Notes under the pieces: generated by a model
Told to the model about the DNA's origin: nothing
Seen by the model: the letters and a program-made list of their open reading frames with translations, nothing else
The model's database searches: none
Shown here: one piece after another, positions 7,934-16,534 of the stretch
How the letters are laid out: each line of letters begins with the position of its first letter
How positions within the stretch are numbered: position 1 is the first letter of the stretch
Assembly: GCA_044220975.1 (NCBI GenBank)
Contig: JBGAPZ010000042.1
Location: forward strand, 1 to 32,206
Reading direction: 5' to 3'
From: SZUA-430 sp044220975
GTDB taxonomy: Bacteria > Pseudomonadota > Alphaproteobacteria > Micropepsales > Micropepsaceae
Length of the DNA: 32,206 bases
Made by a program: the position numbers and the translations under genes

Positions 7934-8572
7934 ATGCGAATGCTGAAGTTTGTCGGTCAGGCTTTTGTTTTGTCGGGGCTATTTTTTGGCGGTGCTCTGA
8001 CTGTGTCCGTTGGGCCAGCGTCGGCTGAGTCGGTTTTGAACCCGGTTGTAGCGGGTGAGTTTGCGAAACTAGGACGCGGCATTGCCGACGTGTCCCTGAC
8101 GGATGAGTCGGGTCGCTCTGTTCGCTGGCAGGAACTCGGTGGGAAGCCTCGGGCGCTCTTCTTCGGGTTCACGCATTGCCCGGTGATTTGTCCGGTGACG
8201 GTGTGGGAGTTGGACGCCGCGTTCAAGAAGATTGGCAAGACGGCGGATGGCGTGCAGGTGATGTTCGTGTCGCTCGATCCGGAGCGGGACACGCCCTCAG
8301 TGCTCAAGTCCTATTTCTCGAGCTTTGGGGGCCGCATTCGCGCTCTGACGGGGGCGATGGCCGATATCGATCGCGTGGCAAAGGCGTTTGAGGTCGTGCG
8401 CGAGCGCGTGGCGCTACAGGATGGCGACTATACGCTCGACCATACGGCGGCGGTGTTTCTGCTGGATGGGAATGGCGCCGTTGTGGACACGCTCGCTTAC
8501 GGGACGCCGCAGGACGTAATCGTCAAGCGGTTGGAAAATTTGATCCGCCGGGCGACGGTAAGAAAGAATTAA
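7934..8572 (+). CDS. SCO1/SenC family copper chaperone / thiol oxidoreductase
   Basis: The 212-residue protein has an N-terminal signal or anchor (residues 1 to about 31, ending PASAES) and a thioredoxin-like domain. The copper site is complete: CPVICP (CxxxC) after FFGFTH, and the distal His in YTLDHTAA near the C-terminus. FVSLDPERDTP is the family signature strand. SCO proteins deliver copper to the CuA centre of cytochrome c oxidase subunit II or reduce its cysteines in the periplasm. No oxidase genes are adjacent. An alternative ATG lies 6 bases downstream (7940). The gap to gspF is only 44 bp, so transcription may continue into the secretion operon. Confidence 0.92.
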   Translation: MRMLKFVGQAFVLSGLFFGGALTVSVGPASAESVLNPVVAGEFAKLGRGIADVSLTDESGRSVRWQELGGKPRALFFGFTHCPVICPVTVWELDAAFKKIGKTADGVQVMFVSLDPERDTPSVLKSYFSSFGGRIRALTGAMADIDRVAKAFEVVRERVALQDGDYTLDHTAAVFLLDGNGAVVDTLAYGTPQDVIVKRLENLIRRATVRKN

Positions 8573-8616
8573 CGGCGGAAGCCGACAACTCGGCGCTAGC
8601 GTCGGGATGGAGTGTT

Positions 8617-9831
8617 GTGCCCAGTTTTGCGTATGAGGCCGCCGGCCCCGACGGCGCAATCGGGCGCGGCGTTATCGACGCGCCAAACCGCAGTGCAGCG
8701 GTCGAGCGGATTCTGGCCTTGGGCCGGACGCCGGTACGGATCGTCGAGCAAGACGGCGCGGCTGCCGGGTTTGCTCCGACGCGGCTGCTACCTGAATTTG
8801 GAATCGCGAACGATCGTCTGACATTGCTGCGCGAGTTCGGCACGCTGTTGCAGGCGGGCTTGAGCGTCGAACGCGCGCTTACCGCGATGCAGAGCTTGAC
8901 GACGCGTACGCGAGCCAAGCGCGCCGTGCAGGGTATGCTTGAGGGCCTGCGTGCTGGCGAGCCATTGTCGGGTGCGATGCGGCGGGCCGGCGCGCTGTTT
9001 CCAGAACCGATGCGGCGGCTTGTGGCTGCCGGCGAGACGAGCGGACGCTTGCCCGAAGTGATGGCCCGTCTTGCGGTTGGCGAGGCGCGCAACAAAGAGC
9101 TTTCGGATCGCGCACTCTCCGCGATGATTTATCCGGCGTTGCTTGTCGTCGTGATGATCATCGTGCTTGGGATCATTTTCACGACCGTCATTCCACGCCT
9201 GGCGCCGTTGTTCGAGCAAAGTGGAGACGCGTTGCCTTGGCCGACGGCAATCCTGGTCGCCGTTTCGCAGTTCCTGAACGCGTACGGCACGGTGTTTTTC
9301 ATCGCGGTCGTCGCCGCGCTTGGTGCGCTCCTTTATGGGCTGCAACAGCCCGGTGTGCAGGTGGCGTTGGGTCGGTGGGCTTTGCGGTCGCGCCTTTTGC
9401 TCGACATCCCGCGGGGCATGCATGCGGCTCAGTTCGGGCGGAACGTTGCAATGTTGCTTAGTGGCGGTATGCCGCTCAATCGCGCGCTCGAGACGGCGCA
9501 GGCGGCTGTCGCGAACGTGCATCTGAAGCAGCGGCTGTCGGGTGCGATCGAGTTGGTACGCCAAGGCAAGTCGTTGAAGGCCGCGCTCGGTGCAAGCGAC
9601 ACGTTGCCCAGGGTGCTGGTCGAGTTTGCCGGTGTGGGCGAGGAAACGGGCAAGCTTGGCCCGATGCTGGACCAAGCCGCAGACATTCTCGATCGCGACG
9701 TGCAGACGAAACTTGATCGGCTTTCAGCGTTGCTGCTGCCGGCGGTGACGATCGTCTTGGGTCTCGTGGTGGCCGGAATTATGAGCGGGGTCGTGAGCGG
9801 CATTCTGGCCGCGAACGAGATTGCGCTATGA
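8617..9831 (+). CDS. gspF: Type II secretion inner-membrane platform protein GspF
   Basis: The 404-residue polytopic protein has the duplicated T2SF domain: first copy with LREFGTLLQAGLSVERALTAM near residue 69, second with FGRNVAMLLSGGMPLNRALET near residue 270. Hydrophobic segments follow each copy (about 170-190, 225-245 and 375-395). The start is GTG at 8617, the only codon giving the usual MPSFAYEAAGPDG N-terminus; GGAG lies close upstream. GspF forms the membrane platform that couples the GspE ATPase to pseudopilus assembly. It is the first gene of the secretion cluster and overlaps gspH by 4 bp. Confidence 0.93.
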   Translation: MPSFAYEAAGPDGAIGRGVIDAPNRSAAVERILALGRTPVRIVEQDGAAAGFAPTRLLPEFGIANDRLTLLREFGTLLQAGLSVERALTAMQSLTTRTRAKRAVQGMLEGLRAGEPLSGAMRRAGALFPEPMRRLVAAGETSGRLPEVMARLAVGEARNKELSDRALSAMIYPALLVVVMIIVLGIIFTTVIPRLAPLFEQSGDALPWPTAILVAVSQFLNAYGTVFFIAVVAALGALLYGLQQPGVQVALGRWALRSRLLLDIPRGMHAAQFGRNVAMLLSGGMPLNRALETAQAAVANVHLKQRLSGAIELVRQGKSLKAALGASDTLPRVLVEFAGVGEETGKLGPMLDQAADILDRDVQTKLDRLSALLLPAVTIVLGLVVAGIMSGVVSGILAANEIAL

Positions 9832-10229
9832 CGCGGGGGTATTCGCTCCTCGAGTTGATCGTGGTGCTTGGCATTATGGCGCTCGTGATTGTGGTCGCCA
9901 CACCCACGGTGCAGGCGTCCGTCGAGCGTATGACGCTTCGCTCCGACGCGCGCACGGTGATGACGGCGCTCCGACGTTTGCGCGAGGAGGCGCTGGACCG
10001 GCAGGCCGACCTTTCACTCAGCGCATCCGGTGGTGCTTCGAACGAGATTGCGGTGTCGAGCGGCGAGACGATCGCGCTGTCACCCGGAACAGCGGTGCGC
10101 ACGCGCGGCCTTGTTATCGCGTGGGACGGCACGATTTCGGGGACGCTTCAGATCACGCGGGGCGAGGCGGAGGTGTCTGTGACCGCAGAACTCCTTACTG
10201 GGCGTCCGATTTCGGGGGCTGCGCGATGA
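9828..10229 (+). CDS. gspH: Type II secretion minor pseudopilin GspH
   Basis: The 133-residue protein begins with a very short leader and the type III signal TRG^YSLLELIVVLGIMALVIV, with Gly before the cleavage point and Glu at +5. The globular part is a small beta-rich domain (RTRGLVIAWDGTISGTLQI) as in GspH/FimT. The prepilin peptidase encoded at 16534-17289 should process it. ATGA overlaps link it to gspF upstream and gspI downstream. Assignment as H rather than another minor pseudopilin rests on size, domain shape and gene order. Confidence 0.85.
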   Translation: MTRGYSLLELIVVLGIMALVIVVATPTVQASVERMTLRSDARTVMTALRRLREEALDRQADLSLSASGGASNEIAVSSGETIALSPGTAVRTRGLVIAWDGTISGTLQITRGEAEVSVTAELLTGRPISGAAR

Positions 10230-10588
10230 GCGGTCAGCGCGGGTTCACGATCATGGAGTCTCTGGTCGCGCTTGCGGTGCTCGCGGTCATGATCGTCGCG
10301 CTTTATGAGGCGATCGGAACGGGCTTTCGCACGTTCGATCAGGCGGCCGAGATCGAAGAGGCAGTTCTTATCGCGCAGTCGCAGATGGACAGCGTCGTTG
10401 CGCTCAGGCGTTTGCCGGACGTGCGCGAGGGCACGGTCGCGGGCACGGCGTTCGGTTGGCGGCTCGGTTTGGTGTCGATGGCGGCGCAACTGGCGACGGT
10501 CAGGCTTACGGTGACGTGGCCCGGGCGGACGCAAGGGATCGCGATCGAGCGCATGGTTCTGCTCGAATCCGGGCGGGGTGCGCCATGA
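10226..10588 (+). CDS. gspI: Type II secretion minor pseudopilin GspI
   Basis: ATG at 10226 overlaps the gspH stop (ATGA). The 120-residue product has prepilin signal QRG^FTIMESLVALAVLAVMIV, with Glu at +5, and the MESLVALAV pattern characteristic of GspI/PilV. The rest (AQSQMDSVVALRRLPDV..., VRLTVTWPG) matches the short GspI periplasmic domain. It should form the pseudopilus tip complex with GspJ and GspK. The frame is open upstream to 9821 but that segment is a shadow of gspH. Confidence 0.87.
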   Translation: MSGQRGFTIMESLVALAVLAVMIVALYEAIGTGFRTFDQAAEIEEAVLIAQSQMDSVVALRRLPDVREGTVAGTAFGWRLGLVSMAAQLATVRLTVTWPGRTQGIAIERMVLLESGRGAP

Positions 10589-11214
10589 GAGGGTACTCAC
10601 TGCTCGAACTTGTGATCGCGCTCGCGCTGCTTGGGTTTATCGCAGTTGCGATATCTGGCGGTGTTCGCTTCGGCGCGCGCGCCTGGGAGTTAAGCGACGC
10701 GAAGGTCGAGGCGGTCGAGCGCGTTCAGGGTGCACAGAACTTGCTGCGCACGTTGCTGCAACGGGCGATGCCGCGCGAGCTCGATCCGACATTTGCGGTC
10801 GATCTCGATCTCTTTCGCGGTACGGCGGGCTCGTTATCTTTCACGGCGGCGGCGCCATCGGCTTTCGGCGCGGAGGGTTTGACACGCTTCGACTTGCGGG
10901 TTGAGGGCGAGCCTGGGGCGCAGCAACTGCTGCTCTCGTGGCAAGGCGCGAACAAGGCGTTGCCTGCGCGGACGCAAGCGCTGATCACGGGCGCGTCGTC
11001 GATCGGAATATCGTACGCCGCTCGGGAAGGCTCGGCATTGCGCTGGACCGACCGATGGATGGATCAATCGGGAGCACCGCGGCTGGTGACGATCCGCGCC
11101 GCGTTTCCCGCGAAGTCGGCGCAGCATTGGCCGCCGCTCGTCGTGCGCACGCGCATCACGCAAGATCCGCTTTGCCTCTACAATGCCGACACGTTCGGGT
11201 GTCCGCATGCGTGA
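10585..11214 (+). CDS. gspJ: Type II secretion minor pseudopilin GspJ
   Basis: ATG at 10585 overlaps the gspI stop (ATGA). The 209-residue protein starts MRG^YSLLELVIALALLGFIAV, a prepilin signal with Glu at +5, followed by the larger beta-rich domain typical of GspJ (LQRAMPRELDP..., SWQGANKALPARTQ, ending with two cysteines in the last 15 residues). It belongs to the I-J-K tip complex. The end overlaps the next gene by 8 bp. Confidence 0.87.
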   Translation: MRGYSLLELVIALALLGFIAVAISGGVRFGARAWELSDAKVEAVERVQGAQNLLRTLLQRAMPRELDPTFAVDLDLFRGTAGSLSFTAAAPSAFGAEGLTRFDLRVEGEPGAQQLLLSWQGANKALPARTQALITGASSIGISYAAREGSALRWTDRWMDQSGAPRLVTIRAAFPAKSAQHWPPLVVRTRITQDPLCLYNADTFGCPHA

Positions 11215-12298
11215 GCCGGTCACCATCGATCTTGGCGCACCGGCGAAGGCGTCCGACTTGCCTGCTATGGCTGGGCGGTTCTTCGCGTGGTGGGGCGGTG
11301 AGTTGCGCGCGCTCCTGCCTTGGCAGCAAGAGACCGCAGGTGCGCCGCGGCAAGCGACGCTTTATGCGCGCCCCGATCGGTGGTTTTTGCGCCCAGCGCC
11401 GGACGCAGCGGCGGTGCCGCTCGACACGTCACTCAGCGACGCGGACTTGGCCGAGCATATCCTCCACGCGGCGAACGGTGCGCCGCTGTCGCGGCTGCAG
11501 CTTTTGTTGGCGCGGGAATTTGTGATTACCCGGCGTCTGGAGTTGCCGCAGATGACGCTGGCGAATGCGCGCCAGGCGGTGGAGTTACAGGTCGACCGCT
11601 TGTCGCCGTTCAAGGCCGATGCGGTTCGCACCGCCACGCGTATTGCCGGCTACGACGCTGAAAAGGGAGCAATGCACGTCGATGTGGCCATAGTGCCGCT
11701 GGTGCGGGTACGGCCGGTCGAGCAGCGGTTGCGCGCGCTCGGGCTCACGCCGGCGGGGGTGGATGTCGAAGGCGACAACGGTGTCGGGCAGGGCTTTGCG
11801 CTTGGCGAGCCGCCGGGCGCGGAAGACGTGCGCCGTGGCCGTGTTTTGAATGCGGGACTTGCGACGGCGGCAGCGGTTGTTTGGGGCCTTGCTGTGTCAG
11901 CGTGGGGACAGGCGGGCGAGGGCGACATTCGATCTTGGGAAGCGCGCGTTGCGGCGCTTCGGCCAGCGGCGGAGCGTGGCGCGGCGTTGCGCCAAGACAT
12001 CGAGGGGATGATCGTACCGATCGCCCGTGCGAACGCGCATGATCCGGCGGCCGTGCTAAATGTGCTGGAGCAGCTGACGCGTTTGCTGCCTGACAATGTT
12101 CGGATTCTTGATCTGAAGATCGAAGGCAACGCGGTGCAGATTTCAGGTATCGCCGAGAGCGCTCCTGATTTGATCGGCGTTCTGGAAAATGCAACGTCGT
12201 TCAAAAGTGCGAAATTCGTTTCGCCGGTGGTGCGGTCGAGTGGAACTGGGGTCGAGCGGTTCGAGATCGCAATGCAGCTTGAAGGCGCGGCTCCATGA
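11207..12298 (+). CDS. gspL: GspL-like platform protein with a PilN-type periplasmic domain
   Basis: ATG at 11207 gives a 363-residue protein. Residues 1 to about 205 form a cytoplasmic domain with GspL/PilM features (LLLAREFVITRRLELPQMTL, QLDRLSPF-like ELQVDRLSPFKAD). A single membrane segment lies near 210-230 (NAGLATAAAVVWGLAVSAW). The periplasmic part (LEQLTRLLPDNVRILDLKIE, QISGIAESAPDLIGVLEN) is a clear PilN-like ferredoxin-fold domain. GspL recruits the GspE ATPase to the membrane. The actin-like domain appears shortened compared with classical GspL of about 400 residues. It overlaps gspM by 4 bp. Confidence 0.82.
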   Translation: MREPVTIDLGAPAKASDLPAMAGRFFAWWGGELRALLPWQQETAGAPRQATLYARPDRWFLRPAPDAAAVPLDTSLSDADLAEHILHAANGAPLSRLQLLLAREFVITRRLELPQMTLANARQAVELQVDRLSPFKADAVRTATRIAGYDAEKGAMHVDVAIVPLVRVRPVEQRLRALGLTPAGVDVEGDNGVGQGFALGEPPGAEDVRRGRVLNAGLATAAAVVWGLAVSAWGQAGEGDIRSWEARVAALRPAAERGAALRQDIEGMIVPIARANAHDPAAVLNVLEQLTRLLPDNVRILDLKIEGNAVQISGIAESAPDLIGVLENATSFKSAKFVSPVVRSSGTGVERFEIAMQLEGAAP

Positions 12299-12885
12299 GG
12301 ATCACCCTGTCGCCGTCGCAGCAACGTTGGTTGGCGCTTGGTTTGTTGGGCCTCACGGCCTTGGTCGTGTTTGTTTTGGTCATAGCGCCGGTTTGGGCGT
12401 CGGTGGCGCGTCAAGAGGAACGCGTTGCAATGTTGCGCGAACAGGTCGCGAAACTTCAGGCGCTTGCCGATGCCACGCCGCAGTTGGAGACGGCAGCGCG
12501 CCAGATGGCCGCGAATCCGGATGTGCAGGCTTTGGCGTTTGGCGGTGCCCCCGGCGTCGCCGTCGCTGAGCTTCAGTCCACCCTGACGCGGATCTTCTCG
12601 GCAAATGGCGCGACGGTGACGAGCGGCCAAGCCGCGGCCGATCGGCCTGGTGCGCCAGCGGGCGAAATTGGAGTGCAGCTGACGGTCGAGGCGGATATCG
12701 CCTCGCTCGTGCAAGCGCTTCACGAGATCGCGGTCTCGCGGCCGCTGCTCAGGATCGAGAAAATAAGTGTTCACGAGCCCGACGCCGAGCTCGCAGCCGC
12801 AGTACCAGTTGGACCCGCCCCCAACGTCGCAACAAAACTGATCGTGGACTTGGTCGTGTCGGCCCAGACAAGGCGAGGGTCGTGA
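12295..12885 (+). CDS. gspM: Type II secretion platform protein GspM
   Basis: The 196-residue protein has a short cytoplasmic tail, one membrane helix (residues about 12-35, LALGLLGLTALVVFVLVIAP), a coiled-coil-prone stretch (RQEERVAMLREQVAKLQALAD) and a C-terminal ferredoxin-like domain (GVQLTVEADIASLVQALHEI), as in GspM/PilO. It partners GspL in the inner-membrane platform. The start overlaps the gspL stop (ATGA at 12295) and its stop TGA (12883-12885) overlaps the next start. Confidence 0.85.
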   Translation: MRITLSPSQQRWLALGLLGLTALVVFVLVIAPVWASVARQEERVAMLREQVAKLQALADATPQLETAARQMAANPDVQALAFGGAPGVAVAELQSTLTRIFSANGATVTSGQAAADRPGAPAGEIGVQLTVEADIASLVQALHEIAVSRPLLRIEKISVHEPDAELAAAVPVGPAPNVATKLIVDLVVSAQTRRGS

Positions 12886-13403
12886 TGGCGGCAGATGGCG
12901 CACTCACGCGTTGGCTTTGGGCCCTGGTCGGTGCGGGCTTGGTTGCCCTCGTTGCGGCCTTCGTGCCGTCGCCATTGCGCGTGTTCGACTTCTTCGACGC
13001 GCCTGCGACGGTTACCGTGCGCAAGCCGCCAGCCCTGAAGTTGCGCGATATGCCGCCGGTATCCGCTTTCGCCGAGGTCGTGGCGCGACCGATCTTCAAT
13101 GCTGGGCGGAAGCCCGATCCGGCGACGCGGTCCGTCACCACCTCGCCGGGTGCGAGTGCGGCGGATCAGGGCGATCTCTCGGAGTTTCGTCTCGTCGGCA
13201 TTGTCGTGGACAGCACGACCCAACGGGCGATCGTTGAGCGTAGCGGGTCGCCATCGATGCGCTTGGCGCCGGGTGATCGGCTGGCTGGTTGGCGGATCGA
13301 CAAGATCGACGCGGCAGGCATCGTTGCGAGTAAGGACGCGCGCTCAATCCGGATCGGGATTCCAAAAGCTCGTCCGCGGCCGCCTGGAACGACATCACCC
13401 TAG
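12885..13403 (+). CDS. GspC/GspN-like protein with an HR domain only
   Basis: ATG at 12885 overlaps the gspM stop as TGATG; a GTG at 12882 is an equally possible start one codon earlier. The 172-residue product has one membrane helix (residues about 10-30, LWALVGAGLVALVAAFVP) and a periplasmic beta-domain: EFRLVGIVVDSTTQRAIVER, RLAPGDRLAGWRIDKIDA, SIRIGI. This resembles the homology region of GspC that contacts the secretin N0 domain. The PDZ or coiled-coil domain that follows in classical GspC is absent; the protein ends in a Pro/Arg-rich tail. It would link inner-membrane platform and secretin. Confidence 0.75.
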   Translation: MAADGALTRWLWALVGAGLVALVAAFVPSPLRVFDFFDAPATVTVRKPPALKLRDMPPVSAFAEVVARPIFNAGRKPDPATRSVTTSPGASAADQGDLSEFRLVGIVVDSTTQRAIVERSGSPSMRLAPGDRLAGWRIDKIDAAGIVASKDARSIRIGIPKARPRPPGTTSP

Positions 13404-13539
13404 ATTTTCGAAGCGGCACGCGCCGCACCGCTAACGTGTCTTTTCTTGCGTGTAACAACCCTGAGTGGCCAGCATGGATCGTCAAGTGCGCTGCGATTCG
13501 TGCGCTTGAGGGGATGACTGGGACATTTTAGGGGACGGG

Positions 13540-15678
13540 ATGACATCGCACCGCGATGCCAGCGGACGTTTGAGAAATGCCGTAAGCGGCATTCTGCTCG
13601 TCGTCATGCTTGCTGCGTGCACACCGGAGCGGCCCGTCATCATGACGCCGCCTCCTGAAGTTCGCGCGCCCGCGCCAAGCGCCCGCAGCAACGAGCCGGT
13701 TGTCATTTCAGGCGATGAGGACTCCACCGATCCAAAGACGGTGATCTTTCCGGCAGAAGGCGTGCAGATACCACCGCGCGCGCGCGCGCAGGGGCCGACT
13801 AGGCCTGGCGATGTGACGATCGACTTCTCGGATGCCGATGTTAGGGATGTCGTGCGTGCGGTGCTCGGCGACTCGCTGAAGGTCGCGTTTCAGATCGATC
13901 CAGCGGTGCAGGGCCGTGTGACGTTGAAAACGAGCGCGCCGCTTCGCAGAGAGGACGTGATCTCTGCGCTTGAGACCGCGCTCAAGGTCAACGGCGCCGT
14001 AATCGTCTACGCGGACAACGTCTACAATATCGTGCCGGCGACCGAAGCGCAGAAGCGTACGGATGGATTCGAAATTGCGGGCACTGCGCGTGCACGTATG
14101 CCCGGGTTCGGGATCGAAATTGTGCCTCTGCGTTTTATTGCGGCCGCGGAAATGAAAAAGGTTCTGGAGCCGATTGCGCCGACTGGGGGCATTCTTAGCG
14201 TCGATGCCACGCGCAATCTTCTGATCCTTTCCGGAACCAGCCCAGAGCGTACCGCGATGCTGGATACGATCAGGTTGTTCGATGTCGACTACATGCGCGG
14301 CATGTCCTATGCGCTGGTCCGTCCGGATCATGTCGATGCGCCCCAGTTGGCGCAGGAACTGACACGTGTGTTTGCCTCCGTGAAGGGGCCGGGCGCCAGC
14401 TTGCTGCGCTTTGTGCCGCTGTCGCGCGTGAATACGTTGCTGATTGCTTCGCCAAGTTCGGCGCTTTTGAAAGACGTGTCGAAATGGGTGACGCGTCTTG
14501 ACGTGCCGCCGCGCGGGCCGGGGCGGCGCATCTACTATTATCGCCTTCAGAACGCGAAGGCTGAGGATGTAGCGCGCGCATTGGCGTCCGTCTACGGCAG
14601 CGGCGCGGTCGACCTTTCGAGCATCCAATCGGAACCCGAAGATCAGCCGTCAGTGGACGGTTTCGAGACCGGCGTCGATGCGCCGCCTCCGCCAAATCCG
14701 AACGCCCCGCCGGTGGCGACCACTGCACCGCAGACCCGCGCTGAAGGGGTGCGCGGAAGTGATCGGGGGCCACACATCGCGATCGATCAAGCCAACAACG
14801 CGTTGATCGTGCGTGCGGATGGGACGGAGTACGCATCGCTTGAGCGGTTCTTGCGCGAAATCGATGTGGCGCCCGATCAGGTGTTGATCGAAGCGACGAT
14901 CGCCGAAATCACGCTGAACGACGAATTGAAGTACGGCGTCGAGTGGTTCTTCAAAAATGCGGATCAATCGTTCAAGCTGAGCAAGAGCGGCACGATCAGC
15001 AATTTCTTCCCGGGCTTTGCGTTCCGCTACACGGTGCCCGATGTCGACGTCGCCTTGAGCGCGCTCGGGACAGTCACCGACGTGAAGGTGATTTTCTCGC
15101 AGAAGCTGCTGACCTTGAACAACAAGATGGCGATGCTTCAGGTCGGCGATCAGGTGCCGATCATCACGCAAACGGCGACAGGTGTTCGGACAGCGACAGA
15201 TCTGACGGTCGTGAATTCGGTGCAGTTGCGCGATACCGGCATTTTGTTGCGCGTGACGCCGCGGATCGGGAAGAGCGGGACGGTCTTCGTGGACGTCAAA
15301 CAAGAGGTCAGCAACGCGGTGACGACCGATACGTCGGACATCGATTCACCCACCATCCAGCAGCGCAAGATCTCGAATACGATTGCGGTTCAGGACGGCG
15401 ACTCGATCGTGCTCGGTGGCTTGATCCGCGACACGCAAACCTACGGCGACTCCGGCGTCCCGTATTTGAAGGATGTGCCGGTTCTGGGCAAATTGTTCGG
15501 AACCACGGACGTAAAGGGTGACCGTACGGAGTTGCTGGTATTCCTGCGCCCGCGTATCGTGCGTAGTGCCGCTGCCGCGCGCGAGATGACCGAGGATTTG
15601 CGCAACGGCTTCCGCGGCCTCGGCGACCTGTTGGAGACGGACCGTGTTACCCGCGCTGGTGGCGGCGCTTCGCCGTAA
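13540..15678 (+). CDS. gspD: Type II secretion outer-membrane secretin GspD, lipoprotein form
   Basis: The 712-residue protein begins with a lipoprotein signal peptide; the lipobox LAAC places the acylated Cys at about residue 27. Domains follow in order: N0 (VTIDFSDADVRDVVRAVLGD), N1-N3 ring domains (VPLRFIAAAEMKKVLEPIAP; YYYRLQNAKAEDVARALASV, interrupted by a Pro/Ala-rich loop near residues 365-405), then the secretin core with VLIEATIAEITLNDELKYGV, LQVGDQVPI and DSIVLGGLIRDTQ followed by VPYLKDVPVLGKLFGTT. It forms the outer-membrane exit pore. A 136-bp gap separates it from the platform genes, the largest gap in the cluster. The end overlaps gspK by 35 bp. Confidence 0.95.
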   Translation: MTSHRDASGRLRNAVSGILLVVMLAACTPERPVIMTPPPEVRAPAPSARSNEPVVISGDEDSTDPKTVIFPAEGVQIPPRARAQGPTRPGDVTIDFSDADVRDVVRAVLGDSLKVAFQIDPAVQGRVTLKTSAPLRREDVISALETALKVNGAVIVYADNVYNIVPATEAQKRTDGFEIAGTARARMPGFGIEIVPLRFIAAAEMKKVLEPIAPTGGILSVDATRNLLILSGTSPERTAMLDTIRLFDVDYMRGMSYALVRPDHVDAPQLAQELTRVFASVKGPGASLLRFVPLSRVNTLLIASPSSALLKDVSKWVTRLDVPPRGPGRRIYYYRLQNAKAEDVARALASVYGSGAVDLSSIQSEPEDQPSVDGFETGVDAPPPPNPNAPPVATTAPQTRAEGVRGSDRGPHIAIDQANNALIVRADGTEYASLERFLREIDVAPDQVLIEATIAEITLNDELKYGVEWFFKNADQSFKLSKSGTISNFFPGFAFRYTVPDVDVALSALGTVTDVKVIFSQKLLTLNNKMAMLQVGDQVPIITQTATGVRTATDLTVVNSVQLRDTGILLRVTPRIGKSGTVFVDVKQEVSNAVTTDTSDIDSPTIQQRKISNTIAVQDGDSIVLGGLIRDTQTYGDSGVPYLKDVPVLGKLFGTTDVKGDRTELLVFLRPRIVRSAAAAREMTEDLRNGFRGLGDLLETDRVTRAGGGASP

Positions 15679-16534
15679 GACAAACGAACGCGGCATTGCG
15701 CTCGTCGTAGTGCTGGGATTCCTGGCGGTGATGGCGCTGATCACAATTGGCATCGTCGGTGCGGCTCGGACAGCAGCCACAAGCGCGTCGCGCGAGCTTG
15801 TGCGCGCGCAGGCGCAAGCCGCGGTTGAGAGCGGTATCGATTACGCGATCAGCGCCCTGCTGACGGCGCAGGGATTCGCGCCGTCGCTGTTGACGAAACC
15901 CGAGGTGATCACCGTCGACGGGTTTCGGGTGGTTGTCTCAGCGCGGCCCGAGCATGCGAAAGTCGACTTGAATTACGCGGACGCGAACTTGTTGGCGCTA
16001 TTGTTCGTTGCGGGCGGCGCCGATCAGGTGCGTGCGGACGCGTTGGCCGCTGCCGTCGAGGATTGGCGCGACGGCGACGACTTATTGCATGTGAACGGTG
16101 CGGAACGGCAGGAGTATGCGATGGCCGGTTTGGGCTATGTGCCTGCGAACCAATTTTTCCGCTCGCCAGACGAACTTCGGTTAGTGCTCGGTCTCGATCG
16201 GCGGATCTACGATTGTGTGCGCCCGGAAGTGACTATCTTATCGCAGCGCCAGGGCATCGATATCGATGCGGCTAACCCGGCGATCCGGCAAGCGGCGGGG
16301 ATCGACAAGGACGCAATCGCGGCGCCGGTGGTGATCAAGCCCGGCGATGCATTCGAGATCACCGCGCGTCTCGACGATGGGAAGCGTGCTGTTCGCCGGT
16401 CGGAGCGCACCGTCGTTCGGATCACGGGCAATCCTGACGATCCCTATGCCGTGCTTTCGTTTGAGCCTGCTCGTCCGCTGGACGAGGCGGCGGCGCGCAG
16501 TTGCCCGCGGCGCGTAACGGCGAGCGCGCGCTAA
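15644..16534 (+). CDS. gspK: Type II secretion minor pseudopilin GspK
   Basis: GTG at 15644 has GGAG at 7 bases and lies within gspD. The 296-residue product has prepilin-type signal NERG^IALVVVLGFLAVMALITI with no Glu at +5, as is usual for GspK. The large domain contains VDLNYADANLLALLF, DWRDGDD (a metal-binding loop in known GspK) and NQFFRSPDELRLVLGL, the helical insertion domain. GspK caps the pseudopilus with I and J. Its TAA overlaps the gspO start (TAATG at 16532-16536). Confidence 0.9.
   Translation: MLPALVAALRRKTNERGIALVVVLGFLAVMALITIGIVGAARTAATSASRELVRAQAQAAVESGIDYAISALLTAQGFAPSLLTKPEVITVDGFRVVVSARPEHAKVDLNYADANLLALLFVAGGADQVRADALAAAVEDWRDGDDLLHVNGAERQEYAMAGLGYVPANQFFRSPDELRLVLGLDRRIYDCVRPEVTILSQRQGIDIDAANPAIRQAAGIDKDAIAAPVVIKPGDAFEITARLDDGKRAVRRSERTVVRITGNPDDPYAVLSFEPARPLDEAAARSCPRRVTASAR

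Noticed and set aside
11650..12903. 417-residue minus-strand frame across gspL and gspM
   Set aside because: Low-complexity Arg/Ser/Pro composition opposite coupled secretion genes; shadow frame.
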